In this document: positions 37,779 through 46,871 of the stretch, one piece after another
Layout of the letters: every line of letters begins with the position of its first letter
Position numbering within the stretch: the first letter of the stretch is position 1
Program-made: the position numbers and the translations under genes
NCBI GenBank assembly: GCA_030706465.1
Contig: JAUZOM010000003.1
Coordinates: forward strand, 1 to 56,670
Length of the DNA: 56,670 nucleotides
From: Bacteroidota bacterium
GTDB taxonomy: Bacteria > Bacteroidota > Bacteroidia > Bacteroidales > Paludibacteraceae
Reading direction: 5' to 3'
Notes under the pieces: model-generated
Told to the model about the DNA's origin: nothing
Databases searched by the model: none
Seen by the model: the letters and a program-made list of their open reading frames with translations, nothing else

Positions 37779-39779
37779 TCACAATACATGGATCGTTAAA
37801 CTTAAAAATACATTTCTTCCTTTACGGGGTATATTGTTCCAATCGGCATAAGTCGAGTATCTCCGGTCAAAGATATTCTCCACTCCCGTTTTTATATTGA
37901 CGACAGTATGTTTAAAGGAAATGTCATATCCTGCCGACACGTTCAGTATGGAATATGCCGGGGTTTCATCTTCACCATATTCCGGGCTGTATTTATATTG
38001 TTTGATTGCGCCCTGCCATTCTATCGCACCGAATACCTTCTTCCGGAGGTATTCGACCGATGATGAATAGGTAAATGGAGCAATCAGAGGCAATGCATTC
38101 TGTTTGTTATCTTCCCCCAGGCTGAATGCCGCACGATTCACCCAGTGGAAATACCTCAGGAATAGAACCTTTGTATCCAGATTTACATTGAAAAGCTTGG
38201 CATGAGGCAGATTGCCATATACTTTTACTCCCGAAGCACCCAGCGTCATGGGCGACAACGATTTATCGGGTTTCCCAATGATATAGTTTGAGAAATAAAA
38301 ATACGAGCCTTCCAAACTTATACTGTACCGGGGCTTCGTCAAGGCAAGGCACAAATTACCTTCTGCCGATGACTCATTCTTTAGCTGCGGATTACCGATA
38401 TAATCGTAATTATCAAAACTGTTGAATAAATAAAAACCATACGCTTCGGTAGGCGATGGTGCCCGTGTACCATACCCTGCTCCGGCCTTCAGTTGAACAT
38501 CTTTGAAATAGTGGGTATACTTTCCATTTACATTCCACAAAAAACGATTCTGGAAATGAGTCATCCCGGGATAATACATTTGCAAGGTATTATACCCTGA
38601 ATTACTTTCCACACCATCCCGCTGGAAAGACAGTTTGGAGGTAACCCGGAGTACATTCCTCAGGTCCAATACATATTTATCTTCAAATGAAATACCTGAA
38701 TTGAGTGTTCTCACATCGGGCCAGGTGTACATAAACATTTGTTTATCAGCCACATCTTTCGGATACATGGTCATTTCAGCCAATGATTGATTGTAATACG
38801 TATCCTGACTCACCACAAAAGCATGCCTTCCTATCTTCCCGTTCAGCGTGGAATAATAGCCACAGGTACGGCTTTTACCCGGCATATCCATATGCATGAC
38901 CACATCCGGCCGTTTGGTATCATCCATAATATGCGCTATATTATTGTAATACAACTTAGTTTCCCAGTCCGAGAAAACACGCGAAACACTATCCTGCCTG
39001 TAGCTCAACGAAGTAATCAATCCTTTTGCCGATTTTACGTCCATGGTTAAAGCCGGGTACCCTACATTCGAAGCAACATCATAGATGATGGTTCCTTCCA
39101 AAGCCCGATGATTGCTTAACTTGTAGCCGGCATTTGTAAAAAGATTCAGTTTCTCAAATTGCGAGAAATCAACTCTTTCATCATTACCGGCCCGATAATC
39201 ATTACTCTTCCGATAAAAAGCACCGGAGTTCATATAAAAGGAAGGACTTGAATAGGTTAATCCGGTACCCAGCACCCGGTAATTTCCATTGGTTTCATAC
39301 GCTGAATTCAACGTCAAACTTAGCTTCCGGGAATGGAATCCTGCTTTCTGAAGTTTAAGGTCCAACCCACCACCGATACTGTTCGTTCCATGTAAATTCC
39401 CGGCCAAACCCGAACCTACATGGATGTTATTCAGATTCAGGATCTCCACATAAGAAGTCACCGGGTCCATTTTATCGGTACAGGCACAAAAGATCTTCAT
39501 TCCATCAATGGTAACGGATATTCGCTCGGTTGCCATGTTGTTAACAGCCGGTTCCCAGGCATATCCTCCCCTTTTAATCATAGTTACTTTCGACAGCTTT
39601 TGCAGGTGCTCGTCCAACGAGGATAAGGGTTTGGATTCGCCGATCGAATCCAAACCCGTCTTCCCGTTTACAACCACTTCTTTTAATCGCAAATCCTTTG
39701 TCGAATCTGCGCTGCATTGTGCATACGTAAGAGCGCAGGATCCAATACAGAATCCGATATACAGAAGTGTTTTCTTCAT
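37779..39779 (-). CDS. OprC/NosA-like copper TonB-dependent receptor
   Basis: About 666 aa from the ATG at 39779 with a signal peptide (MKKTLLYIGFCIGSCALTYA). The plug has 'ATERISVTIDGMKIFCACTD' followed by KMDP, giving the CxxxM motif (Cys100, Met104), and the barrel has 'VVMHMDMPGKSRTCGYY', with an HxM motif; these are the copper-ligand features of OprC/NosA-type receptors. The barrel ends 'GRNVFLSLTIHVL'. It starts 7 nt after the YtkA/FixH-like lipoprotein gene. Copper import is therefore the best functional guess for locus A. Confidence 0.85.
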   Translation of the reverse strand: MKKTLLYIGFCIGSCALTYAQCSADSTKDLRLKEVVVNGKTGLDSIGESKPLSSLDEHLQKLSKVTMIKRGGYAWEPAVNNMATERISVTIDGMKIFCACTDKMDPVTSYVEILNLNNIHVGSGLAGNLHGTNSIGGGLDLKLQKAGFHSRKLSLTLNSAYETNGNYRVLGTGLTYSSPSFYMNSGAFYRKSNDYRAGNDERVDFSQFEKLNLFTNAGYKLSNHRALEGTIIYDVASNVGYPALTMDVKSAKGLITSLSYRQDSVSRVFSDWETKLYYNNIAHIMDDTKRPDVVMHMDMPGKSRTCGYYSTLNGKIGRHAFVVSQDTYYNQSLAEMTMYPKDVADKQMFMYTWPDVRTLNSGISFEDKYVLDLRNVLRVTSKLSFQRDGVESNSGYNTLQMYYPGMTHFQNRFLWNVNGKYTHYFKDVQLKAGAGYGTRAPSPTEAYGFYLFNSFDNYDYIGNPQLKNESSAEGNLCLALTKPRYSISLEGSYFYFSNYIIGKPDKSLSPMTLGASGVKVYGNLPHAKLFNVNLDTKVLFLRYFHWVNRAAFSLGEDNKQNALPLIAPFTYSSSVEYLRKKVFGAIEWQGAIKQYKYSPEYGEDETPAYSILNVSAGYDISFKHTVVNIKTGVENIFDRRYSTYADWNNIPRKGRNVFLSLTIHVL

Positions 39780-39786
39780 GGCTATG

Positions 39787-40665
39787 TTAAAACTCAATTC
39801 CAAAATAAATACTGCTTGCTGGTGTTGTGGCGGTTATTGAATCACCTTTGAGTATTGCATTACCTGCATTACGAACAATCAGGTTTACTTGCCAGTATCC
39901 GGTCATGGTCAGGTTCAACTTTCCTTTATAGAGTCCGGATGCAGCATCATATGCCAGGTTGACATTATTCGGGGAAGTGTGGTTATCCATATCCGGCATT
40001 CTCGGATCGATCTCAACGGTATAATTCTCCACCGGATTAAAGGTCAACATGTCCACCTTTTTGTAGAGATAAGCTGTTATATCATTTGTTCCCACCCGGG
40101 GAGCCGCCGGCTCGACCATTGCCAGGAAATAGCTGACATTATCCGTTCCTTTAAAGCTTTTGTAACGAACCCTGCCGGTTGCACTATTAACCGTTAATCT
40201 ACTTGCCACTTCCACGATCGTATCGTTGCCGCTCGTGTAGTCGTAGGTTATTTCCCAATACTCAGTATCATCACTGGCCATGATAAATATGAAATAGCCT
40301 TTATATAACGTTTTGGTATCCGATACTTTTTGAATGGACGAGTAGGGACAGGCATGACTCATGGAAGCCATGTGCATCAGCGGCTTCCAGGAAAGCGTTG
40401 CATTTTCCACATAGTTGCCGCTTTTATTGTTTTTCAACTGAATATAAACCTCATTATAGCCTACAACCAGGTTACCGGTATCTTTCTTATAGACATAGAA
40501 TGTATAATCTCCCCGGGTAAATTCCTGTAATTTCTGTAACTTTAAGTTTGTTACTTCCTCTGCCGGTGTTACGACCTTGACTTCATCCTGGCTGCAGGAA
40601 GTCAACAGAACCGTTAAGCTTATGATGGCAAAGAATATGTAGTTGTATTTTTTTATCAAATTCAT
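39787..40665 (-). CDS. Met/His-rich YtkA/FixH-like lipoprotein
   Basis: The 292-aa product has a lipoprotein signal (lipobox LLTSC, Cys24) and two beta-sandwich-like halves. The first contains 'WKPLMHMASMSHACPYSS' with Met97, His98, Met99, Met102, His104 and Cys106 clustered; the second contains 'DPRMPDMDNHTSPNN' followed by 'LYKGKLNLTMTGYWQVNLI', the YtkA/FixH-type pattern. The Met/His clusters suggest copper binding in the periplasm. It is the second coding gene of locus A, 142 nt after the Cys-rich small protein and 7 nt before the OprC/NosA-like receptor. Confidence 0.75.
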   Translation of the reverse strand: MNLIKKYNYIFFAIISLTVLLTSCSQDEVKVVTPAEEVTNLKLQKLQEFTRGDYTFYVYKKDTGNLVVGYNEVYIQLKNNKSGNYVENATLSWKPLMHMASMSHACPYSSIQKVSDTKTLYKGYFIFIMASDDTEYWEITYDYTSGNDTIVEVASRLTVNSATGRVRYKSFKGTDNVSYFLAMVEPAAPRVGTNDITAYLYKKVDMLTFNPVENYTVEIDPRMPDMDNHTSPNNVNLAYDAASGLYKGKLNLTMTGYWQVNLIVRNAGNAILKGDSITATTPASSIYFGIEF

Positions 40666-40807
40666 GTATAAATAAGTTTTTAGAAGAACCTGAGATATCT
40701 TTCCCAGATTGGTTTCTTTGTTTTTAATTGTGTAATACCTGTTAAAGAGATGATGATCTACATCGATTCAGGATGTGACATTGTAATCCGCAACAGAACA
40801 GGTTAGC

Positions 40808-41263
40808 TTACGGATTATAAAACGGGCTGATTATTGGCACCCGCCTTGTGGATTTTGAACTTAAAAGTAATCTGGATAGAGCCTGAGGCGGGATAAAAAT
40901 GTCGGAAGCAAACTTAGAGAGGATGAATGTTCCTGACTTAAAAAAGAGGAACTTTGTTATTTCATTTCTATTTAATGCTGCATGACCGGACGCCACAAAA
41001 TCATTGATTTGAATGGCTTGAACCTTTTTGTTGTTGGTATCCGTAGTATTCTCCTTGGTATTTTCATCGGACAGCTTGAGTTGTTTTCGTAGAAAACATT
41101 TTCCCTGGCAGCAATTACCTTTTATATTTTTTTTTACACACAGATTCTTTGCAATATAACCTCTGAAAAGATTATATTCAAGGATTGGCACTTGATATCT
41201 CCCGATATTAAACACCATCATGATCAAAAGTATGATTGCAAAAAAGCGGTCTTTGAATCTCAT
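40808..41263 (-). CDS. Small Cys-rich membrane-anchored protein
   Basis: A 151-aa protein with one N-terminal hydrophobic segment (FFAIILLIMMVFNIG) and a cysteine cluster 'YIAKNLCVKKNIKGNCCQGK' followed by CF (Cys42, Cys51, Cys52, Cys56). Similar short proteins with an N-L-C...C-x-G-K-C pattern are found in Bacteroidota next to TonB receptors and copper-type lipoproteins, which fits this operon. The rest is polar and low in features. It is probably a periplasm-facing metal-binding or signalling protein; the function is not established. Confidence 0.65.
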   Translation of the reverse strand: MRFKDRFFAIILLIMMVFNIGRYQVPILEYNLFRGYIAKNLCVKKNIKGNCCQGKCFLRKQLKLSDENTKENTTDTNNKKVQAIQINDFVASGHAALNRNEITKFLFFKSGTFILSKFASDIFIPPQALSRLLLSSKSTRRVPIISPFYNP

Positions 41264-41483
41264 TTTACATAAGTTTTATCCAAATCACATTTGTTGGATA
41301 CAGTGTAAAGTACTCTTAAGAAAAATCGCCATCACTAACAGGAGTATTCATGAATGTACCTAATGTAAATTCAAATCACACAGCCTGAAAACAATTAAAA
41401 TAAAAATGAATGACATTGGGGAGTTATCGTATCTCGATGCTCCAGGATGCTGAGAAGTAGAGGAACGAATGGATAGTTAAAGA

Positions 41484-41663
41484 TCAACGGGATGTGCTAC
41501 AGCAGCACATTCGCACAAGAAGGGATGGTGTGGAAGGAACGATTGATGAGAAAATGATTGCTGCCAATGGCAAGGACTGATCTTCAATCAGCCGGAAAGG
41601 ACTCTCTTCGCTTTGGGAAGCGAAGAATACCTTTTCAACAATACCGTAAACACTTTTTTTCAT
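41484..41663 (-). CDS. Short Cys-ended upstream ORF (leader peptide A)
   Basis: A 59-codon ORF (ATG at 41663, TGA at 41484) lies between the locus A promoter and the first operon gene. It begins MKKSVYGIVEKVFF and ends SLLVRMCCCSTSR. The paralogous ORF at 54120-54293 starts MKKGIYYITQDVL and ends SISMRMCCHMS, and both sit at the same position in a nearly identical 5' region. The Cys codons (TGC TGC TGT) lie inside a 7-5-7 hairpin (41492-41510). It may act as an attenuator sensing Cys-tRNA, as a metal-responsive uORF comparable in idea to CruR of Bordetella, or as a small peptide in its own right. Confidence 0.7.
   Translation of the reverse strand: MKKSVYGIVEKVFFASQSEESPFRLIEDQSLPLAAIIFSSIVPSTPSLLVRMCCCSTSR
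41492..41510 (-). promoter_or_regulatory. Hairpin over the MCCC codons of leader A
   Basis: ATGTGCT-gctgt-AGCACAT is a perfect 7-bp stem with a 5-nt loop; it contains the Met-Cys-Cys-Cys codons. The B leader has the matching but shorter ATGTG-ttgc-CACAT. Confidence 0.6.
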
Positions 41664-41749
41664 ATTATACCTTTTAAACCTTATTTGTTAAAACCGGCAT
41701 CCTTTAAGATACCGGAATTTCTTGTACTGAAAATTATCTTTTTACTTTG

Positions 41750-41757
41750 CAAAAGTA
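41750..41757 (-). promoter_or_regulatory. Locus A -7 box
   Basis: TACTTTTG on the minus strand, identical to the locus B box at 54367-54374; 86 nt upstream of the leader A ATG. The -33 position reads TTTC, a poor match. Confidence 0.7.
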
Positions 41758-41778
41758 ACAGAACTAAACAATGCCTGA

Positions 41779-41820
41779 AATACCATTAACAGGGCATTTG
41801 AATACCCGATTTATGGTATT
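41779..41820 (-). promoter_or_regulatory. Shared tandem-palindrome operator, locus A copy
   Basis: On the minus strand AATACC-N7-GGGTA-N6-TGCCC-N7-GGTATT, i.e. two TACC-N8-GGTA palindromes with centres 22 bp apart. It ends 21 nt before the -7 box. Its distal 10 bp overlap the last codons and stop of the APC permease gene. Confidence 0.8.
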
Positions 41821-43502
41821 CGTTCATCAATAATTGGTTTTGTATCCAACACTAAAACTTTCCCGGGCATTTTTAACCGAAACAAGACAAACAGCCCATG
41901 AATAAAAGCGATGATGATTGAGACGATCATTAACACTTTATCTTCCTTCCAACCAATGGTTTGTTGATACCACAACGCTGCAAGAATTAACAGGATTGTC
42001 AGGATAAGACCGGTTGTTTTATAAATACGTATATCGGGGCGGGATGGAGAACTTGTTTGCAACTTGCTGTTTTTATTCCCGTAAAGGATATAGATATCCA
42101 ACCCGACCGCCATCCATATCAGCAAACGAATCCAGGTGTCGGCAGGCAAAAAGGCCATCATAAACAGACAGGTAATAATGCCTAAAACAGGAACAAGCGG
42201 CACTAACGGAGTTTTAAATGCGCGTGGAACATTGGGCATCGTTTTTCGCATAACCAAAATACCCACGCAAACCAGGATGAATGCCAGCAGGGTACCAATG
42301 CTGGTCATTTCGCCCGCTACACGGGCGGGTACCAAGGCGGCAAAAGTGCCCACCACAACCAGTAACAAAAGATTACTTTTTACCGGTGTACGATAAACCG
42401 GATGGATGTTGGAAAAGACTTTTGGTAATAATCCATCTTTACTCATACTGTAGAATACCCGGCTTTGCCCCAATAACATAACCAAAATAACGGAAGTATA
42501 ACCGGCCAATATTGCCAACAGAATTGCTTTATTAAGCCACGGATAATCGGGATGAACAACACCAAAAGCATCAACCTTACCCATATGATCAATCGCAATA
42601 GCCACCGGAGCAATACCATCATGTCCTTTGAAAGCGGCATAATTTACCACACCGGTCATAACATGAGCAAACAGAATATAAAGCACGGTACAAATGAGTA
42701 AGGAAACAAGAATACCGATAGGCATGTTTCGTTTCGGATTTTTTGTTTCCTGGGCAGCCGTACTCACCGCATCGAAGCCGATAAATGCAAAAAACACAAC
42801 CGCTGCAGCCCGGATAATTCCGCTAAAACCGTATTCGCCAAACTTACCGGTATTGGAAGGAATATAGGGTCTATAATTTGCCGTATGAATATAGCTCCAA
42901 CCCAACACAATAAATACCAGCACCACAGCAATCTTAAGGATAACAATGAATAGATTCACCTTCGAGCTGCCTTCCGTGCCCCGGATAAGCAATAGACTGG
43001 CCAGTGCCACGATGAAAGCTGCCGGAAGATTCAGGATACCACCATCCCAGGGACATAACACCAGTTTCTGCGGCAGATTGATGCCAAAGCCTTCGAGAAA
43101 TTTTACGAAATACCGACTCCAGCTAATACTGACAGTTGCTGCCGCGATAGCATATTCCAACACCAAATCCCATCCAATAATCCAGGCTACAAATTCACCC
43201 ATGGTGGCATACGAGTAAGTATAGGCACTCCCTGCAACCGGAATCATAGAGGCAAACTCAGCATAACACAATCCGGCAAAACAACAACCCAATGCCGCAA
43301 TGACAAACGAAACAGTGATGGCAGGACCGGCCTGATAAGCAGCAGCACCACCGGTAATGGAAAACAACCCGGCACCAATGATAGCTCCTATGCCTAAGGC
43401 AATAAGTTTTGTTCCACCCAGGGATTTTTTCAAAGAAAGAGTATCCGTGGCATTTGCTTCCACCAATAAACTTTCAATTGATTTTTTTATAAATAAACTC
43501 AT
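41811..43502 (-). CDS. APC superfamily amino acid permease
   Basis: A 563-aa transporter with about 14 hydrophobic segments. 'KLIALGIGAIIGAGLFSITG' near residue 30 is the substrate-binding helix-1 motif of APC transporters, and 'AAVVFFAFIGFDAVSTAAQE' near 235 is typical of cationic amino acid transporters (CAT-like). Its last codons overlap the locus A operator, so read-through or regulator binding there could couple the two. No terminator separates it from locus A. Substrate: probably a cationic amino acid, by family only. Confidence 0.88.
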   Translation of the reverse strand: MSLFIKKSIESLLVEANATDTLSLKKSLGGTKLIALGIGAIIGAGLFSITGGAAAYQAGPAITVSFVIAALGCCFAGLCYAEFASMIPVAGSAYTYSYATMGEFVAWIIGWDLVLEYAIAAATVSISWSRYFVKFLEGFGINLPQKLVLCPWDGGILNLPAAFIVALASLLLIRGTEGSSKVNLFIVILKIAVVLVFIVLGWSYIHTANYRPYIPSNTGKFGEYGFSGIIRAAAVVFFAFIGFDAVSTAAQETKNPKRNMPIGILVSLLICTVLYILFAHVMTGVVNYAAFKGHDGIAPVAIAIDHMGKVDAFGVVHPDYPWLNKAILLAILAGYTSVILVMLLGQSRVFYSMSKDGLLPKVFSNIHPVYRTPVKSNLLLLVVVGTFAALVPARVAGEMTSIGTLLAFILVCVGILVMRKTMPNVPRAFKTPLVPLVPVLGIITCLFMMAFLPADTWIRLLIWMAVGLDIYILYGNKNSKLQTSSPSRPDIRIYKTTGLILTILLILAALWYQQTIGWKEDKVLMIVSIIIAFIHGLFVLFRLKMPGKVLVLDTKPIIDERIP

Positions 43503-43860
43503 TTAAAATAATTTTTTATTCAACTAACAAAGAGATCTGAGTAACTGCAACAATTTAACCCGCTTTAGCAAATTGTTGACTGATTTTCTTTTAGCCAACC
43601 CGCTAACGAAAGAGCATATGAACTTTATAACAGAATCTCTTTGGCTTTTTTTGAGGATGTTATTTATTGTTTAGGTCAATGGGCTTACCCCAACATTGAA
43701 AGGATATGATTTTTTCGGTATACGTTTTTTATATCACAGGGTCTAAATTCCGTGTTACTCTTCATTTTCGCAATCAGGTCAACCCTTCGGGTTTAAAGGC
43801 ATCGATATACTTGCAAATCAATACTATGCCGGAAAACACGTCAATTTAAAACATAAGATA
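43503..43860. other. Intergenic region, no gene seen
   Basis: About 360 bp upstream of the permease. A small AACCC-ttc-GGGTT hairpin near 43787-43799 may end the upstream lipoprotein transcript; nothing else stands out. Confidence 0.35.
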
Positions 43861-44466
43861 CTAATTGCGTCTTATCAACGTATTGTAATGATAGACCAAT
43901 TTAAAATTTTTATCAAAGACATAAGATATAAGACTATCCACCTCAGAACATCCGCAGCAATCCAGATAGCAGTATTTCAGATCAACTGAAATGAGTTTAG
44001 TTGAATTGATATTAATCGGCTGAATTGTATCTAATGAATATTCAGGCACTTCACAGACCGGCTGATAGAATTTTGTATCAAAGAGCACTTTAAACTTAGA
44101 ACCGGAACGCTTGTTATAGATTATTAATCTCGTAGACTCTGAGCCTACTTCATTCGGGTTATTTTGATGCTTATAATTTGCACGCTGTTTAATCATGAAT
44201 TTTAAAGAATAAACAGAATGTCCGTTAATCTCTGTTTTCCTTTCAGAATCAATCGTTAAAAACTTATTTTTTGCTACGAGAGCCGTATCATTAGCCAGAT
44301 CGTAGAAACCAGAGTCAGCTTTAATGTCAGATAATATATATTTCTTCAAAATATGGTTTCTGAAATCGCCAACAAATACATAGTTTCGTAAATTTTCACT
44401 ATGACTTCCGCAATTAAAGGAAAAAATCATCAGGGAAAAGACAGAAAGAGAAACGAATTTTTTCAT
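43861..44466 (-). CDS. Lipoprotein of unknown function
   Basis: A 201-aa protein with a signal peptide and a lipobox-like 'SFNCGS' near residue 19. The C-terminal region contains 'LKYCYLDCCGCSEVDSLI' with four cysteines close together, which could bind metal or form disulfides. I recognise no family. It lies between locus B, from which a hairpin separates it, and the permease. Confidence 0.6.
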   Translation of the reverse strand: MKKFVSLSVFSLMIFSFNCGSHSENLRNYVFVGDFRNHILKKYILSDIKADSGFYDLANDTALVAKNKFLTIDSERKTEINGHSVYSLKFMIKQRANYKHQNNPNEVGSESTRLIIYNKRSGSKFKVLFDTKFYQPVCEVPEYSLDTIQPININSTKLISVDLKYCYLDCCGCSEVDSLISYVFDKNFKLVYHYNTLIRRN

Positions 44467-44634
44467 AAAATTTAGTTGAATCTTACAGTTTAATAAGGGG
44501 TTAATCCAAGTTCTTTCTATCCTAACATGTAAATATCAGTATTCCTGAAATAATTATTTTCTACGTGTTAACCGGTATTCTGTCAGCCATCAGTTACAGG
44601 TAACTTTAGCCGGTGATCTGCAAGAAAGGATAAT

Positions 44635-44672
44635 GGCTTTAGCCGAATATCTATTATAATCCGGCTAAAGCC
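44635..44672. terminator. Hairpin between S9 peptidase and lipoprotein genes
   Basis: GGCTTTAGCCG pairs with CGGCTAAAGCC around a 15-nt loop, with TTGTTTTG on the plus side. It probably ends the locus B transcript although the minus-strand T-tract is weak; a palindromic repeat element is the alternative. Confidence 0.5.
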
Positions 44673-44789
44673 TTGTTTTGTAATGCCAATTCGCCCGTTT
44701 CAAAATAAGACGGAAATTGAATTGGTATTATAACTTACTTATATCCTGTTAGATATTCTGATTATCTTTTAAGTGTAATCAAAATTACA

Positions 44790-46850
44790 TTATTGCTTGA
44801 GATACTGGTTGAACCATCCGGTAATTTCAGCCAGGCGTTTAATCCGGTTCAGTGGTTTACCCGAACGGGATAGTTCATGATTTTCTCCTTTGAACAGGAC
44901 TAAACGAGATGGTATTTCGAAATACTGGAGCGCATAATACATTTGCAACCCTTCCGTTTGAAAACAACGATAGTCTTCGTCACTATGCAGAAAAAGCGTT
45001 GGCGTTTTAACCCGGTCAGCATATTTCAACGGAGAGCTGTCCCATAATAACTGACTGTTTTTCCAGGCATCCGTTCCCAAATAAGTATACGTATACGTAT
45101 GCCCTATATCGCTTGTATTGCTATGAGTCAGCCAGGAAGAGATACTCCGTAATGATGCGGCCGCTTTAAAACGGTTTGTATGCCCTATTATCCAGTTAGT
45201 CATAAAACCGCCGTAGGAACCACCTACAACTCCTAACCGGTTTCCATCAATATAGGTTGCTTTATGCAAGGCGCTATCAACAAAAGTCATAATATCCCTG
45301 TAATCGACACCACCGACTTTTCCACGGATATCGGCAAATTGAGATCCACGTCCATCACTTCCCCTCGGATTGGTAAACAATACGGCATAACCCTGATTTG
45401 CCCAATATTGCATTTCATGAAAGAAAACAGTTCCGTAAGTACTTTTCGGACCACCATGGATATCAACTATAGCCGGATATTTCTTCCCTTTTTCGTAATT
45501 TGCAGGAGGCAAAATATATCCATTCAGCACCAGTCCTTCTTCATTTGTGAAATTGATTTCGATGGGCTTAACCACGTTGTACTCATCGAACAACGGTTTA
45601 TTGATCGAAGTCAACGGAGTTGCAGTTCCCTTTTTATCAATAAAATAGATTTCACTTCCCTGCTGTTCGACCAATGCAACAGCCAGGAATCCATCTTTAT
45701 AAGGGATATATTCCTGTAAGGTGATGTTTCCTTTCGTGAGGAAAGTCGCCTTACCATCCTTATAGGCAATATGTATCAAAGGAGCCTGATCAACATTGGT
45801 TGTTATGTAGCGGATACCTTCTTTGTCGAAAGTTATTTTTGATCTTCCGCCTCCCCCAATGTCCGAACCTACGCTGTTTCCTAAACCGTATACTGAACCG
45901 TCATAAATCTCTGTGAGTTTTCCTGTTCGCAAATACAAACGATAGAAACCGACATTTTCAATCTTATCGTGTTCCTGACTGCGGTTGATAGTCAAAACGA
46001 TCTCATCATTATTCAAGAATTGGACACCTCCGTAAGAAGCTTTGTCAAACAACGGCCATACTTTTTTCTCCAATGTTTCAACATTTAATATTACCAACTG
46101 ATTTCCTTCCGGGGCTTTACCATAAAAGGGCGCTTTAGTTGTATATACCAATGTTTTCTTGTCTGGACTTAGCTCAGGCGAAGAAGCACTTTCAAGAGTA
46201 TCTGACAACGATTTAATTTTTCCCTGACTATAATAGTACAGATGCGTACGCAGTCCGCTAACATCTCCCCGGCCATTCGACCAGAAAGGAAGTTCATCGA
46301 AAACACGGTAGCCCTTATTTTCTTCTTTCTTTTTCAGGGCAGCCAGCCGGTTACCTTTGCTTTCTTTCAACAAAAGTTCAAAATGATGATCGTAAGAAGA
46401 TGTATAGAAAAAATGCTCTTTGTCTATCCATTCAACTTGCCCGACATGGAGAGGCAAACGTAACCATTCGTTTGCCTCTCCATAACCGGAGCTTAATTTT
46501 TGAAAGACAGTTAATGCTTCTCCCTTTCTAATACTCTCCCGATCTTTTTCTTCACGAACAGATTGAAAGACAATTCCTCCATCCTGAAAAAAATAATCGG
46601 AAACATCTTTCGCTAATCTGACTGGTTTACCATCAATAAGCTGATATAATGCCGAGGAATAACTATTATTTTCCTTATCTGCCTGACTGATGGTGAAAAA
46701 GATAGTACCATCATGTACTTTAAGATTGGCAATGCTCTTCACGTTGGTAAAGAAATCTATACCTATAGGCTTTTTGTCAACATGTTGTGCTGAAGCCGAC
46801 AAACCTGTCAGAACTAACGAAAGTATGAATACAGAATATTTTTTAATCAT
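44790..46850 (-). CDS. Exported S9 family (prolyl oligopeptidase-type) serine peptidase
   Basis: A 686-aa protein with a signal peptide (MIKKYSVFILSLVLTGLSAS), a beta-propeller region and an alpha/beta-hydrolase domain with 'YPAIVDIHGGPKSTYG', nucleophile Ser in 'GVVGGSYGGFMTNWI', catalytic Asp in 'TLFLHSDEDYRCFQTEG' and catalytic His in 'VLFKGENHELSRSGKP'. Such enzymes release dipeptides or cleave short peptides in the periplasm. It is the last gene of locus B, 21 nt after the OsmC gene, implying that the imported substrate may be a peptide or peptide conjugate. Confidence 0.9.
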   Translation of the reverse strand: MIKKYSVFILSLVLTGLSASAQHVDKKPIGIDFFTNVKSIANLKVHDGTIFFTISQADKENNSYSSALYQLIDGKPVRLAKDVSDYFFQDGGIVFQSVREEKDRESIRKGEALTVFQKLSSGYGEANEWLRLPLHVGQVEWIDKEHFFYTSSYDHHFELLLKESKGNRLAALKKKEENKGYRVFDELPFWSNGRGDVSGLRTHLYYYSQGKIKSLSDTLESASSPELSPDKKTLVYTTKAPFYGKAPEGNQLVILNVETLEKKVWPLFDKASYGGVQFLNNDEIVLTINRSQEHDKIENVGFYRLYLRTGKLTEIYDGSVYGLGNSVGSDIGGGGRSKITFDKEGIRYITTNVDQAPLIHIAYKDGKATFLTKGNITLQEYIPYKDGFLAVALVEQQGSEIYFIDKKGTATPLTSINKPLFDEYNVVKPIEINFTNEEGLVLNGYILPPANYEKGKKYPAIVDIHGGPKSTYGTVFFHEMQYWANQGYAVLFTNPRGSDGRGSQFADIRGKVGGVDYRDIMTFVDSALHKATYIDGNRLGVVGGSYGGFMTNWIIGHTNRFKAAASLRSISSWLTHSNTSDIGHTYTYTYLGTDAWKNSQLLWDSSPLKYADRVKTPTLFLHSDEDYRCFQTEGLQMYYALQYFEIPSRLVLFKGENHELSRSGKPLNRIKRLAEITGWFNQYLKQ

Positions 46851-46871
46851 AAACTGATAATTAAAAATTTC

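Noticed and set aside
41400-41483. Search for an intrinsic terminator just after leader A
   Set aside because: Only short imperfect stems were seen and no T-tract, so classical terminator-type attenuation is not directly supported.
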